DNA of 64,000 nucleotides from Cucumis sativus (Eukaryota > Streptophyta > Magnoliopsida > Cucurbitales > Cucurbitaceae): positions 18,433,837 through 18,497,836 of the forward strand of contig NC_026660.2 in assembly GCF_000004075.3 (NCBI RefSeq), given 5' to 3'. The notes beneath the pieces were generated by a model, which saw nothing but the letters and a program-made list of their open reading frames with translations, did not search any database and was not told the DNA's origin. Positions within the stretch are counted from its first letter, which is position 1. Each line of letters opens with the position of its first letter. Made by a program: the position numbers and the translations under genes. Shown here one piece after another: positions 1-19,894 of this stretch.

Positions 1-420
1 CCATTAATGGAAGAGGAAGGAAGAAGTGAGAGAGAGAGAGAGAGAGAGAAAGGAGAGGGGAATTAATGAATTAATTAAAGAGAGAATTAGGGTTTGAGAA
101 GAGAAAGGGGAAATGGAGTGTACGTTGAAGAAAGAAAAAGAAGAAGAAGAAGAAATGGAAAGGACGCGTAATTTTTTCTTTTTCTTTTTTCTTTTGGTTT
201 TGGGTTTTTGAACTTTTTGAAAGGTTTTGGAAAGCAATGTCCCGTCAATATACAGTTGCGATTGAGAGAAACGTAGAAGGAGGAAGGGAAAAATAAAAAG
301 TAAATTTTAAATTTAAAAAATAGAAAGAAAAAAAAAAGCCTCAACTTCTTAAGAAGAACTAAGTCATGGACGGAGGGTGGCTCCCCACGCGCCCATCTAT
401 TCAATTTTACAAATATTCAT
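1..420 (-). promoter_or_regulatory. CT-rich leader-like segment at the left edge
   Basis: Read on the minus strand this stretch is strongly pyrimidine-rich, with a (CT)n run of about ten units at 30-50 and further CT/CTT tracts up to about 350. Such tracts are common in plant 5' UTRs and core promoters. An ATG on the minus strand lies at the extreme edge (positions 4-2), so a gene could start here and run leftward out of the window. No coding sequence is visible, so this is only a suggestion. Confidence 0.25.
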
Positions 421-2099
421 TATTACGTTTATTTTTTGTTTTAATCCTTAACTCTTATTTCAACTCATTTTTCCTTTTTTTCAAAAAATAAAAAATATAT
501 ATTATGTTTCTTTATAAATTTTTTTAAACTAAATTTATAAATACACCTCGTTAATTGTTGATGATTAAACACTACAAATAAAATGATATTTGATTTTTAA
601 AATTTAATATTTTGTCTTATAATTTTAATTAAAAATTTGTGTGCTTATGTTCGTTGAAATTGGTGAAAGTATATCGTGATAGAAAATTTTAGAAGAAATT
701 ACGAAGATAAATTACAAACACATAAAACTAAAAACGAGATTGTTAATTAGTGAATAGAGTCCTAAGAGTTTATTTCTTTTATGAAAATTGGAATATCTAG
801 CACGTGTGACAATGACTCGGAAAGATATGACAATATTTTTGTTTCAATTTCAATCTTGGTCATTAGTTGTTGTAGCCTTCCAAATAATCTCTAACTTTTG
901 TAATAGTCCAATAGAACCAAACATTATATTACAGCCTTTACAAGAATTACAAGTATTTTTGTAGTTTGGACTCTATCTCTTAGTAAAACATTTAAATTCT
1001 CATCCAAATTTAAAAATACATAAAAAAGAAAAAGTTTATAAAAACTATATTTTTAGTTTTCAAACATTTAAATTACTAGATAGCAAAATAAACAAATTGA
1101 GGAGTGAAAGCAAAGTTTAATAATCTTTAACTTTTAAAAAATTAAAATTTATAAATCAAACAACAATTTATAATTGAAAAATAAGTTCAAATGTTTAATG
1201 TTAATTGTAACTGAAGGGTTATGAATTAAGTTTTGGTTTAATTTATGTTTTAAAACGTGGAGATTAAAAAAAATTAGAGGAAAAGTTTAGTATTAAAATT
1301 TGAAATTTAAGAAGGGAAAGAAAAGGAATGATAGTTAGAAAAATGACCGTAAAAAGGGTAAAATGAAGGCACTTTCCGACGAAAAGGAAGGCCATGTTTT
1401 TCTGTACCATCACCTAAATTCTCCTTTTCTTTTTCTTTTTATTTCTTTTTTGATCTCTAAGTTATTGTTTTTATTTTATTTATTTATTTTACACAAAACT
1501 TCCAATCTCTCTTCTTCTTTTTCTCTCTCATTGTATTTAATTTTACTGAATGCAATGTTTCCCTTTTTTTGTATTATCTATAAACCAATCATTTCATATC
1601 TAAAATGGAAAAAGAAATTAAAAACACTTTTCAAAAACAAATAATAATAATGAAAATGGAAAGATCAAATAAAATAAAATAAAATAAGAAAGCTACTTTT
1701 TTAAAATTTGTAAAAATATAAAAGAAAAAACAAAATGAAAGTTTGTTTGGTTTAACGGACGATCTTGTTTTTCTGTTTGTGATTTTTGAGCAATAATTTA
1801 GGTCAATTTGTATGTTTTAATTAGTTGAAATTAATGAGTTTAGGTATAGATTTAATTGATTAGTAATAATACTAATAATGATCTAATGAAGTAGTATGAT
1901 AGATATGCACATAAATGAAAATGGATCTCGAAAATCTCGAAAGTAGAATTTTAGTATAAGCGCATATTCCGATGGTAGTTCAAACGTACTGTTCAAGGGT
2001 TACTTAATTAATTAAACTTTCTTATCAAAGTAGCGATCTAACTCATTTGATAAGAAAATGCATCCAATGTATAGAATTGTGCAAACCAACTACGCAAGA

Positions 2100-2450
2100 T
2101 CTTGATTGAAACCCTAGTCGATGGCGACATGATGGCCCTATTGGATGGTGACCATCCGTGTGAGTGCTAGCACATCCCTCTTTTGAATGGCACGATGTTG
2201 ACACATTGCCGCCTCAAAGAAAAAGGCTATACATAACCCTATAAAAGCATCTAATGCAACCTTTATTCACATGTATTACACATACTAGCTATCGTTATGA
2301 TTGTACTCGTTTGTTATTCACTCTCCCCAAATTTCACTTTAAGTTGTTTACTCGCGTTAATTAGAATAGCTATAATGTTAAATTTTGTTGAGTTTTGATA
2401 TTTTCATTTACACGATCACATTTACTCCAATTACGTCTATTTTAGGGTTA
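2100..2450 (+). mobile_element. Possible LTR-type remnant
   Basis: This block is less AT-rich than its surroundings. It carries a TATAAAAG box near 2241 followed by a CT- and AC-rich leader-like tract, the order expected for the U3/R part of a plant LTR. I see no second LTR, primer-binding site, coding remnant or target-site duplication, so the assignment is weak. Confidence 0.25.
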
Positions 2451-3781
2451 GCTATACCGTATCTACATAATATACGTGTGAAGATTTATCATACTTATTC
2501 TCCTAAAACAAGAAACAAGGTATATGGAATATTATTATTATCATAAATATTGGAGAAGGAATTTAAGAATTTATACCCAAACTCACTTTGTTGTTTTAAT
2601 TATTTTAATTTTTTTTCCCCTTTCCCTATTAGAAGCTATATTGCATTTAGTATCTCTATTATTTATGGGATTATTATAATTTTAAGTTAAAGTAGCTATC
2701 TCAATACCACTATTAGTAAATAGCTCATTACTATTACACATACATTTATATATATTTATTATAATCTAGAAATGAAAGTGAAATACTAATTATTATAAAG
2801 TTTTAAAGGATTACATTTAGCATGCATCTATGTAATTACAAGTAGTTATGTAATGCATGCACATATTGAATATATTCTAAATTTGTACGTGGAGATCAAA
2901 TTCTAATTAATTATGTTCTTTTAATTTTATTTTAACAATATGCAGATGAAAACATTCGAATTTATAATCTCTCTTGATCGATAATTTTAGATTTTATAAT
3001 AGTTTAGCGTTTCAATGTCTGCACGAATTGAGATATATCCAGGTGCACTCAACTGACCTATCGTATATTTTTCGAAAAAAATATATGTATAAATTGAGAG
3101 GTTTGATTCTAAATGTTTTTAAATTCAAAATGATAAGAATCTAATTTGTAACTCGAACCATAGCTACATTTTGGCCTATGTACACACCTTATTTTATACG
3201 ATAATTTATTTTAGATTTCACTAATTATTACGTGAAAGAGATTATTTTTGCAAGATTTTTATAGCGTTTGTTTAGAAAAACGTAAGAATCTAAGTTATTG
3301 GATTGGTTTTTTATATTCTTCTATTTACTTACATTAGTGATATCAATTTGGAAGGAATTGGTGTCAGCAACAAAACATTATTTGTATGATATAATTGATT
3401 TTTGGGAGATTAATTTCCTTATATTCAACACATTCTTTTGTAGAAGCTTAGCGGAGAAATTGCATAGTTATGTAATTAATTATGATACAACTAATTAAAA
3501 CCTTACGCAAATTGCACATAATCTCTCAAATATATAAGAGAAGAATATTATTGAATCTTAGCACTTATGGAAAGGGATTTGATCAATACCAATTCCAACC
3601 CCAATTTCATGTCATCAATACTATAAAATTATGGACTTTAATGTCAGTTCAAAACTGACACTAAAATTTTCTTTATCAAAATTTAAACTATTATTCCAAC
3701 CCTAGAATGATTTCATGTCATCTACTTTTGTTTTTTTTTTTTTTTAATTAATTGATTACATAAAGAAAATGCAAAGTAATG

Positions 3782-3808
3782 TTTATTATTATTATTATTA
3801 TTATTATC
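3782..3808. repeat. (ATT)n microsatellite
   Basis: About nine uninterrupted TTA/ATT units in intergenic DNA. It is likely to vary in length between individuals. Confidence 0.9.
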
Positions 3809-6800
3809 ATTCATATAAGCAATTAATTAATTAGACGGTTACCAACTTGAAGTATTATTTTGGAAGTAGGTTTTTAATAATTTGATGGGCGTTGGGTGAT
3901 GAGGAGTACTATAGTATAGTGTGTCCTCCCAATTTTAATGCCCTAAACCTAAGCATATATTTAATTATGCTATTAAAATTTCTAATCACAATCCATTTTA
4001 TTTTATTTTTATGCTCTATGGGCCTATATATTTTCAATGATATATATAACAATATTCACTTTTCGCGGGTCACATCCTATCAACCTATCTTATGGTTGTG
4101 TGATTGTACGATAACTCATATTCATTGTATTAATTAAAAAGTTTAATTAACATAGTTTGATGTAGTACTTAGGGATATGAACGCATATGGTTAGACATAA
4201 TAGCTAATTTAAATCCTCAACTTTTCTTATTTTTTAGATATATATAACATTTAAAAAAAAATTAAAGGTCAAGTTTTTTAATCGTTTTGTTTCTAAAATG
4301 AAACCTATATAAACCTCTTTTATCTTTAGGGTGGATGAGTTTGGTAATAGAATTTAGGCTTTTAAAATAGTGTAATTCAAAACTCAGGTTTGGATTGAAC
4401 GTTTTGGGTCTGGTTTATAATACCCAAACCAATTTTGTTTTCACATTTCTGAACTCGCGCCCTCTTTTTCCACCATTTTCACGTTGCACGATCTCATTTT
4501 CTTTCCGCCCTCATTTATTCCTCATCCATTCTAACGCCCATCAAGTTCTTAGAATTCTTGATTAAATCTCATGCTTTGTTGTCTATTTTTTACCAAAATG
4601 GTGACGTGTAAAACTATTCATCTTAATTCACTTATTACTTAAAAAAATCCTAATTCACTTCCAATTATTTCTCCTTAGGATATATATTTTCAAATGTTTT
4701 AAAAATGGGAATTTATACATTGGAGTTTTACTTGAATGCCCCTTTTGTATGCATAAATTTAGGATGACAGGGAAAGGGTAAAAAGGTAATTTTGAAGCTA
4801 TTGATCTATAGATGTGGTTGCAAATGAAGAGGTTCTCTATTATTCCAAAACTCCTTTTTAGGGAAATTTAATTTAAGCTAATTTAGAGGGTCTTGTTTTA
4901 GTAATGAAGAAAGAGTACTAAACCTAACAAGTAGGTTTGGTATTATTTTTTTTTTTTGATATCCAACTTCCCATTTATAAAATTTTAGATTACACACAAC
5001 ATATATATATATATATACCTAAAAATATCAACAACATAAAGTGATTATAATTTAAAGTACTATAAAAAGCTTAACAAACATGACCCTCATCCGTGTTTTT
5101 GCATCCGCAATTTAAAACATAATCAATCAATAAAAATAGAATAATTTTATAATTCATCGTGTTTACCACACTTTAATTACAATGCATGGGAATCAAACAT
5201 TCGTACCTTCAATCTTCAATTATATATTTTTTATCGGAGTGAAAATGATAGACCGAACAAATATTAATCAAGTTGATTAATCAAAACCGATTTAACTAAG
5301 GGTAGTTGGTTGAAATTGATTTAAAGATTTACTAGATCAATCTTAGTAAATTCATTAGTGATTTCGTTAAAATCCAACTTGTACCAACAATGCTTACTCC
5401 AAAATTTACTAAATTTCGTTTACTATATTACAAAAATATAATTTCAAAATAAAAATAAATAAATTATTACATTATCTTATTTTGTCAATTAATTACAATA
5501 TTAGTTCATTTTGAATTTTTTTTTTGTCTATTTTAAAAGTATTCATAATAAAATTATGCTTTTTGTCAAAATTGAAAATTGAATTATTGAGTGAGTGTGT
5601 TTTATATTCTTAATTTTAAGTTAATTAAACATTATCCTTTTTTTTTCAAAGTATAAGATTTTGAATAAATAAAAATGAAAAAGTGACATTTTTAATTCTT
5701 AGAACTGAATATTATTTCTTAGATTCTCTTTTTTTTTAAATTAACTTTAAAATTAAAATATAAAAAATATTTCATACTACCTAAGCTTAAAAAAGAAAAG
5801 AAAAAGAAAAAGAAAAAGAGAAACAATATCAAACAATTATTAACAATTAAAACTAACTATCTAAAATTAATCAAATCAACTATTAATCACAAAATTATAG
5901 TCTCATACATGTGATGAAACATACATTCAACCAATTCATATTTGTTCTAAAATTTAGAGAATCGTTGAAACGAGAGATTATTTGATTATTCGATTCTTCG
6001 ACGTTTAAATAAAAAAATTAAATCAAATATATCAAAATAGATAAATTGGTTAATAATCTAATACTTGAAATGTCAATATATATGATTTAAAAAAAAGAAG
6101 AAGAAGAAGAAGAAATTGGTGAAAGAAAATAGAAAGGAAAGGAAGGGATTGTGATCACGTGGTTGATTGAAGGGAATATTTAGAAAAAGGAAAGAGAGAA
6201 AGGGGAACTAATCAGAATCTTTCTTCTTTCTTCTTTTCCTTTTAATTAATAAGCTAACTTGATTCTAAAGCAAAAATCTCATTTTCACCCCCACACCCCT
6301 ATACTATTTCCTTTTTACATTACCAACCCAACCAACCTTTTCTTTCTTTCTTTTTTCTTTTTTCTTTTTCTTCCATTATCACCTTTTTATATATAATTTA
6401 TCTTTTTTTTGTACGAAGTATATAAAATTAAAAAAATAGATCATTCTATATGCGGATTAACATCTTACTCTTACTCCTTTCTCTTCTGTTAAGTACTCTC
6501 TATTCTTTATCGCTCTTTGCTCAGTAGTGATGAGAATCGAGAGCCTTCCGCACACATGCATGATAAGGTGGTTTTGGAAAAAAAAATCTCAAAAGTGGGG
6601 TAAATTTCATTATCTGGATATGAAATGTGGATCAACGGTGATTATTTGCCTTTTCAAACTTACACAATCCTAAAACTTTTAAATAAAGTGTATGGGTTGT
6701 TTATTGAAGAAACTTTTTCTCTCATGACTTTACAATCTACACGATTGTTGGATTCCCTTGAAAAAAACATACCTAATTGGCTAATTTCAATATCAAGTTG

Positions 6801-8107
6801 TCCCCTCTTTACCTAAAAATCCACCGTATGATGTATGAACTAATTTCCTTTTTCCATTTTTACCCAAACAACGCCACATCCTTAAATCTCTTACAATCTT
6901 ATCAAAATAGAATCGTTAGCTTAGTTACGTTAATCAAAATTTCTCATCCTCAAAATTCACTTACCCACAATCAAACAACATAAAATTTAAAAAAGTTGCA
7001 ATAATAGAAAGAAAAAAAACCATAGAGATAAAAACGATAGACGACCAAAAAAACATAGCCGAGCAACATCGAAGTCGATTTGGGTTGAAAAACAAGAGGG
7101 TTTGGTTTCGGAAAGCTTTAAATCAAGAATTTTTCAAAAGTATTTTTAAGTGTTAAACCGATTAATAACCGACTTTTATCGACAGTGATCATCCCTAGTA
7201 ATTAATGTGATATCTATTATATACTCGATGGATGGATGGAGGAAGGTTAAGATGACGTATTAGTGTATATTAGAAATTGTTTTTCACTTTTTGGTGGGTC
7301 GTACGAGCATTTGAAGGACACGTGTTAGAAGATGAAGGAGTACCCCACATTGTCAATTCAAGAGATTTTTGGAGATTTCAACTTTTTGGTAAGTGGAGGG
7401 AAAGCCCATTGCCCACACACAAAATATCTTTACTTGCTTCCTTATCATCTTCATTACTTTCTTTCTTTTCTTTTCTCTTTTTAATTTAGCTAATCAAATC
7501 TTAAGATAACATATTTAGTTGGTTATATTGGTCATTATTAGTCCTAATTTTAATTAATTAACTTCTCATAAGTGTGAATAAATTAATTATACCTTTGTGT
7601 ATGGTTGAAAGGTCTGTCAATATTGGAAATGATATCTCAAGACTTCCTTTTTTTACTAAATAAAGTGAAGCCTTAGTTTTCATAATTCACTTAATTTTGG
7701 TTTCATTTGTGTGGTAATTTAATCATCTCTATCCCAAACAAACACACTCCATCATGTCATTAACAAAAAAAAAAAAAAATCTAAATTTAATACGAAATTT
7801 CACAAATATCCTAAATTAAAATTTATTATTTTAATTAGAATTTGGTATATTTTTAGAACAATTTTAACCTTATTTTCATTATTTATTATATATGATTTTC
7901 AAAGTTAATTTTAAATTATTTTCATATTCATGTTAAGCTAAATGATAACTTTTTTTATTTATGTTATTATTATGGAAATAGATAAATCCTTTTTCTAATA
8001 TGAAATAATATAATAATTAAATATAAATTTATATAACTATTTTCATTACCTTATAAAAAAATCTTAGAAATTTCTTTCCGAGCTGGCAATGAGTTCTTCA
8101 TCTTTTT

Positions 8108-8490
8108 TTTTTTGTGATTTGTCACGTATATGTTACTGTATATATTCAATAATACATACATATATTCTTTTTTATGTTTTGTGATTTTTTTGTGTGTATA
8201 TATACCAATATATACACATATTATATATCCATTCAATATCTTTTTTATTTATTAATAATTCATTTATGTTTTGTGATTTTTTACATATATACTATTACAT
8301 ATATTCAATAATACACATTTTCTTTTCATGTTTTGTGATTTTTTCTTGCTGCACTTATATACCTCTGTATATATAAATTATGTGTCCGATCAATTTCTTT
8401 TTTATTCTTACATATATATTTATGCATAATACATATATTTTTTGTGATTTGTTACATATACACTACTTCATATATTCAATAAAACATAAA
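8108..8490 (+). repeat. Degenerate repeat cluster with a TTTTGTGATTT core
   Basis: The phrase TTTTGTGATTT recurs about five times (near 8112, 8178, 8270, 8331 and 8449). It is usually followed by ACATATA-type steps and then TATATTCAATAATACA. Spacing is irregular, from about 60 to 120 bp, and the units are diverged, so this is an old, decayed local repeat rather than a clean satellite. No coding potential is seen. Confidence 0.5.
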
Positions 8491-10343
8491 TGATGTTATC
8501 TTTAGTATATTCAATATACCCTAATATATTTAGAATATGAAATATAAATTCTTATTAACCTTAATTTTTTGGTAAATTTTTTTCGAAAGATCACTATACC
8601 AGTTAGTAACTGATGTTCTTCTTCTTCATCGTTCATACTTTCACCACTTTTCTATTATTCTACGTCTTTTATAAAGAAAATGGAATTAATATTCAACATA
8701 TTCGAAGAATGAAACTTTTACTTTAAAAAAAAAAATATAAACCCTAACCCACATCCCTCATTGTTCTTCTTGTTGGTTCACCTTCTATAAACAAATTGAT
8801 ATAACATTTCATTTATAAAGTATACATTGTATTATTCAATATATACTATACTTAGGTGGAATATATGAAAAATAATGCAAAATGAATGAAAGAATGGAGG
8901 AAGTGAGAGATTGGACAGTGAGAGAAAGATCTAGAGAAGATTTTTTAACAAATTAAATAACCAAAACAAAAATAATTAAGAATTTTTTAATTATAATATT
9001 ACCATTACAGAATTATTGACTTACCATATTTACATAGAATATCTAATAAATACAAATATTAATCATAATCCACTTTCCTTTTTCTTTTTTCTATTTTTTT
9101 AATATATTAATAATAATAAATATGAATAAATTAGTCATTTCGATCTTATATTTGTGTAAAATATTAGTCAATTAAGAACATTTATAAAAAAAATTGAGAA
9201 ATTTATGTCAATCCTATAATATAGTATACAATTTTAGACTATATGAATTAAAAACTCAACAAATAAAAGTGGTAGATGGACCCTTCTATCTTGGGCTTTC
9301 TACACTTCGGGGTAGGCCCATTATCATAAATAACGAAGGAAAATATTGAGAAATACTAGCAATTAGATTTTAATTAATATAACAACGTATTAACAAAATC
9401 AAAATTTTTTGTAAATATAGTAAAATACGTCCAAGTCTATAACTAATAGAACATGTTGCAAATGTTCATTTTACTATATTTGCATTTTTTAGAAAAAATT
9501 ATATACGTCATTTTTAGTTTTTGCGTTGGTATGTATATATATATACTTGTGTGTTTTCTTTGAAATAAATTTTGTGGATGAATGAGATGGAAAAATTGGA
9601 GTGTGGTTCCCACAAGCTACAAAATCAAAATGAAAAACCTTCAACCTAAGTTTAATTTTTTTTAAATCTTATTGTAACAATTGACAATTGACACTACTTT
9701 TATCGATGAATACCAAAATTGTTATCAATGCATTGATATTGAGTATTGAGAGACATTGATAGGGAGTGTTATATGAGTGTAAGCTTGATTATGAGTCTCC
9801 ACCTGATTTTCCTACAGTGAGTATTGAATATATAGTTTAGATAGTCAGTAAATTCTACTACATGCATGTATTTAATATCAAACCATCTATTTGATAGGTA
9901 TGAATATATAAAAGTAGTAGCAGGAACATAAATGAAATAGAAAGAGTATCAAATTAATTATCTTAATTAATAACAATAATCTTTCCATCTATTTAACAAA
10001 CAATTTTTAATGCACAAAACCAATAGGAAAAACAAAGGATTTGATTTAACATGCCTGTGTGTGAGTAAATTGGAACAAGAAATTCATATATCTAACTAAT
10101 TACATTTTTATCAATTAATCTCATCACTAATCCATATAACATTTCAGTAATAATTACACAATAAGTTTCTCAAATCTAATCTTTTTTAGCACTTATAATC
10201 AAAGAGTGGCCCTTTGTTTCCATTTTTTCCCTCCAAATACTAATCTCTACACTCAACCATCAAATACCTAAAGATCTTAATAAGAATATGAACAAGAACA
10301 AAGGTTCTAGGAACTAACCTGCATTTTGATTTCACTCCATATT

Positions 10344-11783
10344 TCAAGCAACAGCGGGCAAGTCCTTCAGCCATGGATCCAATGGCTTCCCCACAGAGTA
10401 AACTATGAAACCAATGCGTCTCAACTTCACGGCATCGACAATGTTGCGACCGTCAAACACGAATGAAGGCCTTTGCATATCGTTGTAGATTCTTTGGAAA
10501 TCAAGTTTCTTAAACTCGTCCCATTCGGTTAGAAAGCAGAGTCCATGAGCATCTTTTGTTGCTTCATAAGCATCCCATTCGACGCGAACTTGTTTTATAG
10601 CAGTCGGCTCATTGGCTGAAGATGAGCCGGATGATCCCAATCGAACTTCTCCGTTGAAAGGTCTCTTTCGATGTGATCTGCAGAAACTTGTGGATCATAT
10701 ATGCTTAGATTTGCCTTTTCGCCTAACAAACCTTTGCACACATCAATGGCGGGTGTCTCTCTAGTGTCTCCTGTGTCTTTCTTGAATGCGAATCCGAGGA
10801 TGGCTATCTTTTTGCCTGAGGCAGTGTTGAACATGGATGAAACCACTCGATTGACAAATCGGGACTTTTGGTAGTCGTTTATTCTGATGATATGTTTCCA
10901 GTAGTTTGCTACCTCTGGAAGGCCATTACATTCACAAATATACACTAGGTTTAAAATGTCCTTCTGGAAACAAGAACCGCCGAAACCTACACTCGCATTC
11001 AAGAACTTCGGGCCAATTCTTGTATCCGTACCAACCGAATGCGATACTTCACTGATATCTGCACCAGTTGCCTCACAGAGGGCGGAAATGGCATTAACTG
11101 AAGAAATCCTTTGAGCTAAAAAGGCATTGGCAGCTAGTTTTGATAGTTCAGCAGACCATAGATTAGTACACAGAATGCTCTCAACAGGCACCCAGTTAGC
11201 ATACACATTTTTTAGTTTTTCTATCGCCTTAATTCCCTCGGGAGTTTCCGTCCACCTATAAGAACCCGGTTGGGAGTAAGAAGGTCTTGAATAGCAGTTC
11301 CCTCAGCAAGAAACTCAGGGTTTGAGAGTATTTGGAAGTTAATCCCGTCGCTGTTGTGAGTCAATATCTTTTCAATGGCCTCAGCTGTCTTCACAGGGAC
11401 AGTAGATTTTTCAACCACAATCTTGTCCGATTTCGAAACATCGGCGATCATCCGAGCAGCGCTTTCCCAATACGTAAGATCAGCTGCTTTACCAGCTCCA
11501 AGGCCTGAGTTTTAGTTGGTGTATTGACAGAAACAAAGACTATATCAGCCTCACCAACGTGTTTCTCAACATCACAGCTAAAAAACAAATTCTTCCCTCT
11601 ACATTGTTTCACCACATCTTCAAGGCCTGGCTCGTATATAGGAAGCTGTTCGCTATTCCAAGCATCGATCCTCGAAACCGAAATATCGACTACAGTTACC
11701 TCGATGAAGGGACACTTGAGAGCAATCACCGCCATTGTTGGGCCACCAACATAGCCAGCCCCAATGCAACAGATCTTCACCAT
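10344..11783 (-). CDS. UGD: UDP-glucose 6-dehydrogenase, three frame breaks
   Basis: The product oxidises UDP-glucose to UDP-glucuronate with two NAD+ in the cytosol, feeding synthesis of pectin and hemicellulose sugars. The coding region is a single exon, as in other plant UGD genes. The frame opens [14 protein letters not shown] (Rossmann NAD-binding, residues 1-14). It carries the substrate-lysine region [12 protein letters not shown], the catalytic-cysteine motif [10 protein letters not shown], the [15 protein letters not shown] segment, and a normal C-terminus ending [14 protein letters not shown]. Three one-base losses interrupt it, at about 11503-11506, 11247-11249 and 10605-10607, each in a short G/C run. 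Allowing for these, the span is 1443 nt, or 480 residues, exactly the family length. All catalytic motifs survive, so this is either a very young pseudogene or an intact gene with base-calling errors. The start at 11783 gives the canonical MVK N-terminus; an in-frame ATT-rich extension upstream is ignored. The retained leader intron argues against a processed copy. Confidence 0.9.
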
Positions 11784-11785
11784 TT

Positions 11786-12300
11786 CTATTTGATTCAAAC
11801 AACAATCAGAAGCAAATGAAAGCAGATGATTACCTAAACTAAATGCAACTAAACAAAATCTCTAATTTTCTCATCAATAACTCCACATAACACATCTCCA
11901 TTCCACAATCCAAATTCCAAACTACTAAAACCGTAAATCCTTCCAACTCTAATCGAGAACTAAATTTTGGTATAACAAAATAGTTAAGACCTAAAAATGC
12001 ATGCAAGTAATCAATTCAACAACCAGAAATCCCTCTAAAATCACAGTTTCCACAACAGCATTCAACACCCAGACCTAAAATAGATTCACCCACCTACAAA
12101 AGTTTTGTTACTGGGCAAAATCAAACTCAAAGAAGCAAGAAAAGAACAAAGTAAGCAAAACCCAGAACATAAAAACACAAGACAGCATTGTAAAATCCAG
12201 GAGAAGCAAGATGAATGTGTGGTGCAATCTTAGAACAGAGATTATCTTAGAGAAATAAGGGGAAATGAAATCTTGAGATGAAGAACAGAGAAAATATTAC
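11786..12300 (-). other. 5' UTR intron of the UGD gene
   Basis: On the minus strand a GAG/GTAATATT donor at 12301/12300 and an AAATAG acceptor at 11787-11786 would remove about 515 nt and place the ATG two bases after the junction. A leader intron with an intronless coding region is the usual structure of plant UGD genes. The splice sites are inferred from consensus only. Confidence 0.6.
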
Positions 12301-12360
12301 CTCGAATATTTGAAGACACTCAAAATTTACTTGCAAAGAATGATGAAATACATTCATTAC

Positions 12361-12368
12361 ATATATAG
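12361..12368 (-). promoter_or_regulatory. TATA box of the UGD gene
   Basis: CTATATAT on the minus strand lies about 60 bp upstream of the proposed leader-intron donor, so transcription would start near 12330. The position fits a short first exon. Confidence 0.5.
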
Positions 12369-12369
12369 G

Positions 12370-13832
12370 CCAAGAACAGTTTGCGATTCAATGCATTAAC
12401 ATTTTTGTCTTTTACTAAGAAAATGGCCCACTCTGTCCTCTGTCCATTTACTCAAAACCTATAAATTTGTCCAATTATCAACCGGTTTTGATTGCTCTAC
12501 CTTCCTCGTTCCTAACAATTGAAAAGATGATTAAATACACGATACGATATTATGTCTTCAATCATTAAACTAGTTTGAAATTATGTTTTTCATTTTAACA
12601 TGTGTTTCTGTGTTGGGTTCTGTTAGTTGAGTTAAACTCTTATTACACAATTTGATTTTAAATTATTAAAAGAACGAAATAGAAAAACATTTATACAAAT
12701 ATTCAATCTTGGATTTTTCACAAGATATATTCTTCTTCCTGGTTTAAAGTGTATTTATGTGATAAGCATTTAAAACACGATTTTAAATATCAAACTCGTC
12801 ACTCATGCCCTCTTACATATTTTTGTTTTGCAATGACCTAATGTGGTTTGTTAGACATAGAGTCACAATAAGAAAAGACAAGTGGTTAATTACTGACTTC
12901 TATGAAAAAATTGTTATTATAAAATTTGGTGGAGAGACGAATTTCTCATGAAAATGATTGAGAATGTTCCAAACATATAACATATAATGATATATATATC
13001 ATTGTAGATAGGACAATGATATGCCCAAAAACAAAGTGCAAATAATTTATTGTCTTCTTGTCTTGGTAACCGATGAGGTGGAAGCAAAATGTGATATGAT
13101 TTCACATGTGATGTGAAATAATTTGTTCAAATGAAGTCTTGGTCTATAGTTTATCAAATATCAAATTTGAACTTGAAAAGGTGTAGATATTAGAGTACGT
13201 ACAAGATCGGAATGGAATAAAGTTTGACTAGCATCAACCAATCCCTGGAAAAAAAATTTGAAAAAGTAACCTATAACTCCAATTTACCATCGTCCAAACA
13301 TTTGATTTTTGTTTTAATTTGATGCTTAAGTTTAAGATTCACACTTCTAATATTGATTTTTTCAACCCATACTCAATTTTCGATTTTTACATTTACGTCT
13401 ATTGAAACTTAGAGCACTAAATTGAAACCGAAATCTAAAAAGTGAGGATTAAAAGTGTCACCAAATAAAGAAAAACTAGACCAAATTATATTTTATAGAT
13501 ATCCATCCTTAATCATTGAGGAGTGCAATTCTACCAAGATTGCTTTTAAAAGAAAATGGAAGTAGTTATATAAAGGTAATTAACATATAGTCCTGTTGAC
13601 ATAAGTTCTTGTAGTAAAATTAATTATGAAAATAAAAACTAGTAAGTTCAAATCTATCACCGTATGTATATATGTATGTATGTATTGCTGAACTAAAAAA
13701 TTTCATGACATTTTCACATTTGCCAGAAGAAATTAAAGCGCACAATTAGGACAACTCAAACTGTAGCCAATGACAACAAAAGCAAAAGCATCAAACACTG
13801 TAGAATTACCCTTCTTTCATATTCTCAGATTT
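12370..13832. other. Intergenic, UGD promoter side and beta-glucosidase 3' side
   Basis: About 1.4 kb of AT-rich DNA between the UGD promoter and the stop codon of the beta-glucosidase. The right end (about 13.70-13.83 kb) probably includes the beta-glucosidase 3' UTR. No further exon or structured element was recognised. Confidence 0.6.

Positions 13833-19894
<6,062 letters not shown>

Larger units (their letters stand above)
421..10343. other. Gene-poor AT-rich intergenic region
   Basis: I find no convincing exon here on either strand. The possible frames are short, low-complexity and rich in F/L/I/K/N. The stretch is very AT-rich with many homopolymer and dinucleotide tracts, and it holds an ATT microsatellite near 3.8 kb, a possible LTR remnant near 2.2 kb, a perfect ACACGTGT palindrome near 7.32 kb and a degenerate repeat cluster near 8.1-8.5 kb. 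It may act as upstream DNA for a gene left of the window. Confidence 0.7.

Noticed and set aside
4-404. Overlapping short frames on the minus strand at the left edge
   Set aside because: They are low-complexity S/F/L/K-rich translations of CT and A tracts with no domain; better read as leader or promoter DNA.
11524-11819. Plus-strand frames inside the UGD region
   Set aside because: They are antisense shadows of the dehydrogenase coding strand.
10344-12370. UGD as a processed (retroposed) pseudogene
   Set aside because: A leader intron and TATA box are retained and there is no poly(A) tail, so it is a DNA-level gene copy.
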